Shown: piece by piece, positions 26,139-39,000 of the stretch | Position numbering within the stretch: the stretch's first letter is position 1 | Layout: each line of letters starts with the position of its first letter | Assembly: GCA_034508935.3 (NCBI GenBank) | Contig: CM067445.1 | Span: 83,702,372-83,766,371 of the forward strand | Length of the DNA stretch: 64,000 nt | DNA from: Berghia stephanieae | Taxonomy: Eukaryota; Mollusca; Gastropoda; Nudibranchia; Aeolidiidae | Reading direction: 5' to 3' | Notes under the pieces: generated by a model | Seen by the model: the letters and a program-made list of their open reading frames with translations, nothing else | The model's database searches: none | Told to the model about the DNA's origin: nothing | Program-made: the position numbers and the translations under genes

Positions 26139-29100
26139 ACTACTACTACTACTACTACTACCTTATTATGGTCAATTTGAATTTCACATGACCTGTATCA
26201 ACAAAAGTATCTGTAGCATCAAGAATTTAAATATCGACAAACTTAATATTGGCCTTAAAAGCTGCCATTCCACTAACGACCTATTGACATCAGAATCGTG
26301 TAATAAATGCGTTGGAGAAGTTTTAGATAGCCAGCACCAGTCAAAATTCGACACATATCAAAACGGACGTGCGCTCCTTGGTATAACGATGATGTTAAAA
26401 CAGCAACACGATAATACACGCACAGTGCGCTTTAGTACCTGCATTTTTTCTCGAAATAATATTATATATCGTCAAGTTCAGTTCTCTTTAAATCTAAGTT
26501 GGTGTATTTTTAGTCTCCAGAAAGTTGTAAAAGAAAGTCGAGAACTAATTACCTTAGTCTATGTCCACGTCCGATGAATTACGTTCACTGTGATCCTACG
26601 GAGCCATGTGACTAATGGTGCTGGAGTTTTCCCTAGTTTAGTTAGTTTTAAATCTACAATGTTAATCCATTTCTGCCCTTTGGTCTTTCCACCGGATCTA
26701 AAAGACCCAGCTACGCTATTACTTCTGGGTAGATTGGGTCGTCAGAAAAATGTCTGTCATCCGGGATCACCTCCTGTTCTTCTCTTCTTCTTCTTTTCTT
26801 CTTCTTCTTCTTTTTCTTTTCTTCTTCTTCTTCTTCTTCTTCTTCTTCTTCTTCTTCTTCTTCTCCAGACCAATGCTTCAGGCTGAAGATCAATGGTCGT
26901 CTTTTCAGTAGCAGGGGTTTTAGAGGGAGTTGGGAGCGATATTTTGAAGTCATCAGTCGAAAAGGCTTGTTTATCAATGGTTGGTAGGTAGACTAGTTCC
27001 AAAGTTGGATGGTGGAGGGGAAGAAAGAGTAACGATGATGGTTTGTTCCTGAGTGGGGGTTTTCAAAATTCAATTCTGAGTTTCTCGTTTTATTGTTGTT
27101 CCGGTTCAAATGGCTAGTTAGAATTTCGAGTTTTCCGTTTTGTGCTTTGTGCAATACGAGGAGTTTGTTGATGGATTGTCTTTCATGTAGCGGTTTCCAA
27201 TGGAGATCGGTTATGAGCTGAGTTACGTTCATATCCCGCTCACAGTTTCCACTGACAAATCTGGCCGCCGGACGTTGGATTTTTTTCTAGCTCATTGATT
27301 GATGTATGTGGGTCCCACACTGATCTACCATGTTCCAGTATGGGCCTGACATAAGTTTCATAGCATTTCTTTTTCACAGATTGGCCATAGTGGTGGAATT
27401 TGCTGTTGAGGAAGGCCATGGTTTTGTTTCCCTTGTATTGGCAATATGCTTCTTCCACTTCATTTTACTGTCCAGGGTCACGCCGAGGTACTTTGCATTC
27501 TGCATTTGTATATTGTAGGGCTTCGTTATGTATTTCATAGTGTGAATCGATGTTTTTCTTTTTGTTCATCACACTGTGAACCGAATGTTCTTCTATTTGA
27601 GCTATCCTAATCCCTGTGCACTGTGGTATTCGAAAACAACGAACGGGTTTTCGTAAACCAATAAATTCAGACCGTAAGAGAGACATTTATATTTAAATTG
27701 ACATGTTATACGGCCTAGGGTTAAAGTGACATCATGTGATATTCTGAAACTATTTTTGTATCCACAGTATGTTGATGACTGGAAATCCGATATAAACTTT
27801 GGTCGTCAGAGGTTGGCCGGCGTGAATTCAGGTCTCATCACAGTTGTCAAATCTATTCCTGACAAGTGAGTTCAATAAGACCTAATAGAATATCTAACCA
27901 TCTATCTCAATCCGTTATTTTGCTGTATTTTCCATTAATCTAAGATATAAATGAAAAGTGTAAATCGTAGTGAATCGGGAATTAACGTATGATGCCAAAA
28001 AAAAACTGGTTCCTATCTCATTGAATGTGTAAAATCACTCTTTCGATGGAATGAATACATTCTTTGTGTAAATTATCCTTTGATTTTAAAGTGATGACGT
28101 CTTATTTTCCCTGTCTAAATATATTCTGGTCATCAATGAAGATCATCAATCCTCATTCTTTTACGTCCCGTTAATCTTAGAATATGTCTATACATCCTGC
28201 TATTAAAACAGTTATACCACCTTATTTGAATATGTAATCTATTCATTATTAGTCATCCGAAAAGGCTAAAGGCCTTTCTGTGTACTCATAGTCGATGTTT
28301 TTGTTTTTGACCTGAAATTCGCTCACCACGTCGCGCACGTGCTAAAATGACCTTTTAGCCCCTTACTGTGGACAGGAAGTGTGTAGAGTAATATTTTTGT
28401 CATCCTTGTCTTCTTAAAACCTTTTCAAGGCAGGAAAACAAAATGCAAAATACCATCCATTAATCTACGCGATGCCATGAATAGTTTAGAACAACGTGCA
28501 CGTGCCATTGGTCATCTTTAAGCTGGACAGTCTGTGACAAATGTCGCAAAAATGTTTGATATCACAAGGAGAGCAGTATATTCGTTAGTGGATCGATTTG
28601 AAATGACTCAAACTGTAAGGGACCGAAATCGAGCAGACCACCAGTAACAACACAATGTGAGGACCGTTTTATATGCACCCTACATCTACGAGATCGTTTT
28701 AGGACGGCGAGTGAAACTGCACTAGCATTCCCAGGTACACGAATTAGTTTCTTCGTATTATCTTACCAATAATTAATGGCGATAAGGTATAAAAAGTGAG
28801 GATCTAGAATCTTGAATATAGGATCGGATGGGGACAGGTGTCTGTGCGTGGCAATAGCAACCCCCTCAAACATCAAATGGGTTAGTCCTAACTTTAAAAT
28901 TGAGCTTTTATATAGCGCAATATCCACTTAACGTGCTCAAAGCGCTTTACAAGGGGTCCCTGGTCAACAGCAACATTTAACATGTAGGACGAGACATGAC
29001 GCCTGTTAGGCGATATTACAATTTTTCGGACAAAGACAACGCTGTTAACGGCCAGGTACTCATTTTACACCTGAGTACGGTGAGAGAATGTGAGTAAAGA

Positions 29101-30865
29101 GTCTTTTCCAAGGACTCAACTATGCGTCGAGCGAGGCTCGAACCCAGAACCTTCCGATCCGAAAGCGAGTGTCATACCACGAGACCACATAGTCCTGCAA
29201 GAAAAACATCAAAAATATCAATAAGGATTGAATCACTTTATTTGTGTTTATTGTGAGGAAAACATGGCAGATACTTATAAAGGCGAAATTTGTATCTGCC
29301 GTGTAGACTCATTGGTCGTACGTGCGTAATGTTCCTTACATACTGTCCTAATACGACACACTGTTCGTCGCAGACTTAAAGAGCATGACATTATCGTAAA
29401 ATGTCCATTGATGCGACCACTTCTTAGAGCACATCACGGTTGACCCGTCTTCAGTGGGCCCGTGCTCATCTGTGTTGGACAATGCATGCTTGGCCATTTA
29501 TTGTTCTCTTATCAGATGAATCACGCTTTGTGATTGGAAGAAATGACGGTAGATTACGTTGATACCGAAGATCACACGAGCGATTTCACGATTCTTGTGT
29601 CTTGGAATCCGCAAGCAGAGGATGTGGACAAGTCACGGTGTGGGATGGATTAAGCAGAGACTATAGGACACCTCTAGTCCAAGTAATTGTGTCCCTAACC
29701 GGTGCAAGGTACATCAGCACATTTTACAACCCCATGTTATTCCATTTTTTCATGACCATCCCAATGTTTCATTCCAACACGACAATGTACCATCCCACCG
29801 AGCAGCGGCGTGGCGTATTGACGGCATATGTTGGTGCCATGATTAGAAAAAAAATTCTAATACAGTGAACACGGTTAAGAGGAGAGAGCACGACATATTA
29901 AAACTCTCTTTTATGGAAGGGTGGGGGAGGGTCGATGGTTTCTACGAGTGGACAAAACTTACAAAAATAAATAATTCATGAAAACAACAAGCCACAACAC
30001 TGAGATACAAGTCCCGTATGAAAAGGTCTTTGTAATTATTCTTTGTCCACCATTTAAAGGATTGGATTTGGTAGATAATGCAATCAATATGTTATAAATG
30101 TAAATCAAAAGAGAAAAAAACAACCTATGACAGAAATTACTTACTTTTAGTACTTGTAAAAAAAAATCTGCACTGCGATGTTTCATCTCTGCAAATCTTT
30201 TTATAATGTGTTTATTGACATCTGGAATGGCATCTATTTCAGCTTTGTGAATTGACAGAATCATTAATGAATTTAACCGCTCCTGTTTCATTGAATTTCG
30301 CAACAAAAAATTTTCACTCTTTTAAGGGTGCTAAAACAACGTTCAGGAGGTTAAGAAATACGATGGAAGTGGTTAAGGTCACTATAGCCTATAGATGTCC
30401 ATGATTTGTCAGTGTTTGTTGTATCTGTAAAAAGTAGACAATAAAAACAAAAGACTAAACTAACTGTGAGCCATTCATGCCTGTCATACCATGTCACTGA
30501 AAAAGAGCGTTTTCGAGATTTCCACACCTGTGTTAATTCAAAATCAGTTGGTTGGTGAGGAACTAGTCTTTTTATTTCTAATTTGTCATCTAGTGTCAAT
30601 CTCCCAAACGGTCGGTGAAGTAAAGAGTCAACTTGATTCATTGCAATTAATTGTTTAACAAAACAAAACTTCAAAGTATATCTCAAATAATGGAAATCAG
30701 TGGAATACGATTAATGATTGCACAAATAAAAGGTAGATTCAGATCTTAAAGCATCACAAAGAAAAAATCACTCCACTTAAATACTTAAAAATCTAAAAAC
30801 ACACCAAAAGTATAACTGTTGACAGTCTTCGGTTTCTTTCTCTGACTGACACAAATACACATGCA

Positions 30866-30907
<42 letters not shown>

Positions 30908-32145
30908 TAAACACTCATACACACGTAACCATCAACTCGGCACTACAAGCAAGAAAAATGTTGGTAAATTCGTCCACAATGCTTCGTTGCAAAGAATTAC
31001 TTTATTCAATAATCGTGAAAAAGAGGTGGGGGGTTTGATATGTCATATTTTAAAGTTTTATGATGTTTTTCTTTGCTGCTTACAAATAAACTTGACAATG
31101 ATCAGTGTTTTTGACAGTTAATGTAATATTTTGGATGGCCGAAGTTACCCTACATTGGCAATTGCCTAAAATAAACGTTTTTGAACTTTGAACCTAATTT
31201 GGCGCATCCCCCCAGTCCAACGGTGGAGCTCTCAGATCCTGGCACAAGTCGAGGGGTTTTCCGCTATTTGAAGATAGTATAATTCGACCTAGTTTCTCGC
31301 TCAATCAGCTGTCGCGATACTAATGGATATAGCATTAATTGGAGCTCGGATTGCTTTGCACCACGGTGTTTGATTTAGTCACTACTTCGCGGAGTGATGT
31401 CACCAACACACGAGTCGGCGCAGTGCGTGACTCGGAATCTTGAATAGAATGGAGACTAAAAAGGCAGTATGTTGTTGGCAAGTTGGCGAAAGACAGTGGA
31501 GTTAAAATCTCTGTTTTATTTTTAATTAAATTATGCTGTTAATGATTTTTTAAAAGATTGGTGCGGTGCCTGGCACCATTCGATCCAATGGCCCCACGCC
31601 ACTGCCACCGAGCTATTGTAACACGGGATTTTATAGCAGCAAATAATGTGAACGTTATCACCCCGTGGCCTGTACTATCCCCCGATCTAAATCTAATAGA
31701 ACATGTGTGGTACATAATCGGCCGCCAAGTTCGTTCATTAGACCCGGCACCACAACATGAACAACTTTTCCACGCCATAAAAACAGCTTTCCTCAACACC
31801 AGCTGGCCAGATTGACCATTTCCATGCGTAGGATATGCAATGCTGTGATTGGGGCGAACGGGTGACATACTCGTGACTAAATGAATTAGATTCACCTACA
31901 CTTCAAATGAAATGAACGCAAGTTATTTTATTAAAATGTCATTGCTTGTCAAAATTATAGTGTATGTATTGACTTGTTACTTCCCTTTTTGAAGATCATG
32001 TTTTAAAAAGCTATGTTGCATACAAGATCAACCATAAACGTTACAAATTCTAACACAATGAAAGATAAATGATAGTATTATGATTACACATAGCTTTTAA
32101 ATAACCCAAAACAATATTTTTAACCAATATACTTTCTTTCGATCA

Positions 32146-32223
<78 letters not shown>

Positions 32224-33024
32224 GTACACCATCTAATTCCAGTGTAATGCAAGATTGTTCATGACGATAACAATGAGATTTTAAGATAAATTTGATCAAA
32301 TTCTATTTTCTTTCATTGATTCATTACAAGATCCGATCTCATCTGAAACCATCTTGCTCATTTGTGACCCGTCTTCCTGCTCAGTAATGAAAGACAACCT
32401 GACTCCAGGCAGCGAAGGATATTGTACAAAACTTATATAAAACCTAAGTCTAGCAGCAGACGAGTTGTACCTATGAAATGGAAATTTAGTTCCCTAATGG
32501 CCTGCTGTAAGAATAAATGAATCGTTGTGAAGTGTATAATGAAACTGTTCACGTGCTCCATATAAATGTTCATATCTATTCCGCTTCATATTTTCATTGT
32601 CCACAGCTTTCCAGTATCAGACAAGCTGGTCGGAACCCTGCTGGGAATGACAATTGCGAAAGCCATCGAACAAAAGAGGCTCTACATCACTGATCTAAAA
32701 ATCCTAGATGGAATTCCTGTTAAAGAAGGGTTTACGGTAAGAGCGAGTTCACAATATCACTGGTGGTAAGTTAATGAACCTGCACTCTAAATATTTGAAG
32801 AGGGGAAGTCGTAGATGGGCATGCACTTTGAGATTTTTACCGGTGACGATCTGGGGCCAGGCACGATTGAAGCAAATCCTAGCGAAATCCCAACGTGTAG
32901 GGCAAAATAACTGGGGGGACGGTAGGTCATGCGGCTATGTGGCCTTGTGGTATGGCACTCGCTTTCGGATCGGAAGGTCCTGGATTCGAAAAAAATGATG
33001 ATGATGATGATGATGATGATGATA

Positions 33025-33098
<74 letters not shown>

Positions 33099-36000
33099 AA
33101 TTTTTAAACAAGTGACCATTGGACACCAGACTAAGTTTTTATCGACTGACTGATTCACAGGTTTGCACTCCAATTGCCTTATTCTTCGTGGACTCGAAAA
33201 ACAATTTAGTTCCTGTCGCCATCCAATTGTTCCAGCAACCAGGAGGACACAATCCTGTAAGTATATTCGTCCATGGAGATCCATTTAACGTGCTCAAAGC
33301 GCTTTATAAAATGTGCCCAGTACAACCTGAAAGATGCGCATGAAGGATGAAACATGCATTCATCGATGGAGACAACGCTTTATGGCCAGATGACATTTTA
33401 CTCTTTAAATATGGTGAGAAAACGTCAGTAAAGAGCTTTTTCAGGGTCTCACAGCGGGACTCGAACCTGAGACTTACAGGTCGGATGCCGCACATTTGCA
33501 TTCCATTTGTAACTTAGCCGTGATAAAGTGTCAAAGTGTCAATTTCACGGAGAAATAAGGCATGTTTCCATTTTATAAGAGATGGAAGGATTTATTTTCA
33601 TTAGTCTTCCTCGGTTGAATATTGAAAAATACCATACATGCCATACAACGCCACATAGTCCAGTCCAGGGGGCGGAAGAAAGTTGGTAGATGTTGAGTGA
33701 CATCAAAGGGCAATATGCCAAAAGGTGGCGGATCGTAACCGGTGTGTTCCATCAAAAGCCCCTTGGACTGACCTACAAGGCCTAACATGTCGGGGGTATG
33801 TCTGAGTTGAGGGGAGGAGCCTACTTGAATTAATTTGTTGATGACCGATTGCTGGACAATTACAATTGTCATTTTCAGCAGTCAACTGGAAGGGTACAGT
33901 AATTGTAATAAGCTGATTGGGCGATACTTGGACAGAAAGCAGTTTAATGGACATAGGGTGAGATGACTGGAGAGCGTGAGTTTGGAGCAAATGTGTATTG
34001 AATTGATAATACTTGGCACGGTGTTTTTTTTTTTTTATGTCAAATGTCAATTCTTTTGACCGTAAATGGCGCAGTAATTTTTTTTTCTTTTTTAGTCAAA
34101 CTTTTTTTTTTCACATCAAGCAATTAGGCGAATTCTATTTTGAAAAGCGAGCATTTAGATCATTTAGAGTAATGTTTCAAAGAAAAATTATTCAATTTTG
34201 CCAAATTTTCGGGCATTTAGGTCAAACGGGCACTAGGCCCGTGGGCTTTTAATCAATCCCCACTGTATTCTAATGCAATTCTAATACGGTGTGTCACTTA
34301 TGGCAGACACTTGTCGGTTGTCACGATAATCAATTATTGTGCAAGGATTTTATGAAGGATTCTTGCCAATAAAACAATACATAGAAAACTGTAGCCATTA
34401 AGACAGCATAGATCATCGTGTGTACACTTACTTCATAAAGCATTATAGCGCATTAGCGTGGTAAAATATAGAAATGCACTATATACATGTTCACATTAAT
34501 TTACATATTTACGATGTAATGTTTTAGTATTACAATATTATTCAAACCCAAATTTATTGGATAGATAAAGACTAAGATCACGCCGTGAATTATCGTCAAA
34601 TTCCTTCAAGAAACTGTTTTATTGATTATTCTGAGTCTTTCAAATACTGAAATGGCAGATATTTACCCCCACCGACCCCCGATGACGTGGACCTTGGCAA
34701 AGATGTGGTACAACAACGCTGAAGCTCAACACCACCAGGCCTTGGCGCATCTAGGTGTGTCTATCATGCTGTCTATCATGATGTGTCTATCATGCTGTGT
34801 CTATCATGGTGTGTCTATCATGGTGTGTCTATCATGCTGTGTCTATCATGGTGTGTCTATCATGGTGTGTCTATCATGGTGTGTCTATCATGCTGTGTCT
34901 ATCATCGTGTGTCTATCATGGTGTGTCTATTATGGTGTGTCTATCATGCTGTGTCTATCATGGTGTGTCTATCATGGTGTGTCTATCATGCTGTGTCTAT
35001 CATGGTGTGTCTATCATGCTGTGTATATCATCGTGTGTCTATCATGGTGTGTCTATCATGGTGTGTCTATCATGTTGTGTCTATCATGGTGTGTCTATCA
35101 TGCTGTGTCTATCATCGTGTGTCTATCATGGTGTGTCTATCATGGTGTGTCTATCATGCTGTGTCTATCATGGTGTGTCTATCATGCTGTGTCTATCATG
35201 GTGTGTCTATCATGCTGTGTCTATCATCGTGTGTCTATCATGGTGTGTCTATATGGTGTGTCTATCATGCTGTGTCTATCATTCTGTGTCTATCATGGTG
35301 TGTATATCATGGTGTGTCTATCATGATGTGTCTATCATGGTGTGTCTATCATGCTGTGTCTATCATGGTGTGTCTATCATGGTGTGTCTATCATGCTGTG
35401 TCTATCATGCTGTGTCTAGTCATTACGTTGTTTTTGTCCTTGTCGTCGCGCGCTGTCACCTCTCTCCCCTCCATCCTACTCTTCTTCCTCCTCCTCCACC
35501 TCCTCCTCCTCCTCCTCCTCCTCCTCCTCCTCCTCCTCATCATCATCATCATCATCATCATCATAATCACCACCACCATCTTTTTCATCTTGATCTTCTT
35601 AGTCATTACTGATTTAACTGAGAGAATACAGTTGAAGTGTATCAATAGGAGGCACACAACAGAAAGGAATCTTGGCATCATTTTTTGATATACCTACTTG
35701 CTAGAATTACTACATAACAACAAACGCTACTACACTTATAACATGTGTCTGTTTATATTTCAATTATGAAGACCAACTGTAGGAATCGATTAACTGGAAA
35801 GTGGTCTAATTGGCACTGTTCTATTTCAGCTGCTTCGACTGTAAATATGATTCAATTTAAACCTTGCCTTAGGAGACAGTATGTAAGGAACATTCAGCAC
35901 GCACGACAAATGAGTCTACACGGCAGATACAAATTTCGCCTTTATAAGTATCTGCCATGTTTTCCTGACATTAAACACAAATAAAGTGATTCAATCCTTA

Positions 36001-39000
36001 TTGATATTTTTGGTGTTTTTCTTGCAGGACTAACCCATTTGATGTTTGAGGGGTTTGCTATTGCCACGCACAGACACCTGTCCCCATCCCATCCTATATT
36101 CAAGATTCTAGCTCCTCACTTTTTATACCTTATCGCCATTAATTGGTAAGATAATACGAAGAAATATTTATGACGGTTTTTTTAAAACGATAATTTAATT
36201 TGTTTTCCTTTCGTCGGATTTGTATGATAAACAGCGTGAGTCATGTTTTCGATGTACGATGAGAAACGTTTATTGACCTCATATGTCAATTTGGTGTTTT
36301 TTTTCCCGAATGAACAAGATGAAGAGAATTTACTTCAAAATCATAAAAATCAGGCGACTTATGAATAAATCTTTATTAATTACTAATGTAGAACTCGATT
36401 TATTTGCAGAGAAATAAAGGCTATTACGAGAAGACACTTCTCCGTTTTGATTATTATACTATTATGAAAATTCATCTAGATCGAGACGAATCTTTTGAGT
36501 CATCAAGGTTCAAATTCGGCCGTGAAATAAAGTTTGTAGGTGCAATCAAATCCATCTGGCATCCCATTTTCACTGTATATTTAAATTTGAAAACATTAAA
36601 AACGTGGGATATAATATAATTTTGGACAATAAAACACAAAATTAAAGGGATTAGGCACAGGCACTTGCCTATTTCAATCTTTGTTCTATCGTGGACGTTA
36701 AAATAGACCAAGACAAATCTTTTGTGCCATCAAAAATAAATTCGGTCTAGTAATAAAGGCTGTTGACAAACTTATTCTTCCAATTAGACAGATACAATGA
36801 AATGAGTTCAACCAAACCTCAATCATGTTTTTTGTTGACAAAGGTATTCTTCCCGTTGGACAGATGAAATGAATTCATCTATATTTGTTTATTCCAAAAG
36901 TCTGGTCAGCCCTATATCTGAGCGGGAACTGTTGATGCTGATGTCATCAAAATAAACAACCCACTCTGCACTTTCTAACCTTGTTGATATTCATTAACTA
37001 TTTATTTAAAATTTATTAATGCATTATTATATCATTTAGTGGCGAAAACAATCAACACATTTAGTCATGGTCGCGTTGTTTGTACAGGGGTTCAAGACAA
37101 CTGCTTTGTCCTAAGACAAATGCGGCCCGTAACATAAAACAGAACAAAGGATCCACAGATAGAATTCTCCTGGCTCACATCATTAGATTATGGTGAGCCA
37201 AGATGGAGAGAAGAAGAGAAAGATAGAGATATATAGAAAGAGAGACATCTAGAATGGACAACTTCCGAGAGAGTAGACCCATCTAGGAACACGTGTGTAG
37301 GTAAGATGGTTTGTTACTAAACTTAACTAAAAGAATAAAGCAAAGGTGTAATAACAATTAAACATTAATTACAAAACGATACTTGCAATACCAAACGACA
37401 TATTTACAAACATTAAAGCACATAGTTACATTTGCATACTCAACAACCGGTCGACCATCTTCCCACACACCTTTTCTTCACAGCACACGACAAGAACATG
37501 GACTAAAACTAACTAATCATTCAACCAAGGCCCGTAGGTTTGGCACCAGGGTTGCCAGGTGATTTTTTGTCGTGGGGCCAGATTTTGACAAGATAAGGAC
37601 CAAATGAGACGGTTTGGGGCCAAAATACGGAAAATGTTCACTAATTGTTACAGAATGTATATCCGAATACAGATAATCATACAAACATGTGTGAACAATA
37701 AAGAGGAGTGAACTTACGTGCAAAGGGGGTCGTATGCATGTTGCCAGACTCAGATTGTACATATCCAAAGGGTTGCCATAACTGCTCGGTGAAGGATGGT
37801 TGGGGTGGGTGGCCTTGGTCCACAAAGTGTACAGTTTTGCCCTACCTAACTCCAACGAAATTTTAAAGTGATTTCTTCCATTGTTTCAACTTGGGACACA
37901 TTTCCTTATCACAGACCTGAGTGATCCTGTGCTTTTCGACGACATTGTGGGTTTCCGTAGCTCCTGATACGAATGTTGTATATTTTCACCGCATGTCATT
38001 CCAATTAATCACAACTTATATGAACGAACGAATAATTCTGAAATAAAGTTCTATTTACGTTTAAATACATTCAAAGTGGAAAAGAAAATAAAGTATTTAC
38101 ATTTAACTTAAATATTCGTTATCCAATCTACAGGAATTGCTGAATGCACTCTTCCTGCTGTTCCTCATCCTTCTCATCTGATTTGGTGTACAACACCTTT
38201 GTGTTATGGAGTGCAATCATCTTGCTTGTGGCCACAAAATCTTTACAGCATTTGGATCGTTGCTGAAGATGAGATTTGATCCTGATTATTGCATTAAGAC
38301 AAAGTACTCCCATTCGGTTGCGGGGCTTTGTTTTTGTGGCCGTAACCAATGAGAAGACACGCTCGATGACTGCATTCCTGCTCGGAACAATGAGGCAATT
38401 CATCACATATTGACCTAGCTCTTCAAATCCAGGTGTTTTCATAACTCCAAACCAAAATTTATGGGTATCACTTGGGAGTCCTGTGGTTTTGAAAGCTTCC
38501 ACATCTGACCAGTCAATAAAAGTGAGACGTCTGTATTGATCCTCTTCCAAATCTGATTTAACCAAATGAAGGAACAGTAGGCTGCTGAATGCAGGTTTGT
38601 CCACTTGGTTAAGGACTTTTGCTGGACTAAGCTGACTGAGTCCTTTGAACATGTCCTTTGTCGATGGAAGTCTTAGTTTGATTTGCTCACAAGCAACCTC
38701 TAACATGGACAGGCACCTTTGTTTGGTGTGACGCATCCTTCCCTCCACACTTTGGCGTTGCTGTTCATTGGGTACAAATTCCAGTACATATTTACTACAT
38801 TCATGTGAACGTGTACCCAAATTCCACGAACAAGGCAGTTCCATTGTTTTTCAAGCATACAGGCATTTGGGGAGTGGGAGGGCGCGGTGTTAAGTGCCGA
38901 CCGGACGCAACCCCCCTCTCAATTTCCGAACTCCAAGTCATCGCCGTCCGTTGTCAGATTCCTTGCCTCGTATATAATTAATCAGCACTCAGCACATGCA

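Larger units (their letters stand above)
28460..31830 (+). mobile_element. Tc1/mariner-like transposon, decayed, with two large insertions
   Basis: Three coding blocks belong together. Block 28461-28747 holds an HTH domain (LEQRARAIGHL, SVTNVAKMFDITRRAVYSLV) with in-frame stops and ends GTRIS. Block 29350-29802 holds RHTVRRRLKEHDI, WARAHL, LSDESRFVIG (first Asp) and HDNVPSHRA (second Asp). Block 31613-31830 holds SPDLNLIEHVW (third acidic residue). Between blocks sit the inverted lipoxygenase exon copy with a SINE, and a hAT element. Clear terminal inverted repeats were not found, so the outer ends are approximate. Confidence 0.88.

Noticed and set aside
34622-35688. Long open frames over the 14-bp repeat
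   Set aside because: A 14-bp unit free of stops keeps all three frames open; the protein would be pure repeat. Only the first 96 bases from 34659 are coding.
36404-36711. Open frames on both strands near 36.4-36.7 kb
   Set aside because: No family resemblance, AT-rich intron sequence; one strand merely mirrors the other.
37050-37500. Possible LTR-type repeat (agacaaatgcggcccg stretch)
   Set aside because: No terminal repeats, primer-binding site or coding domains; not supported.
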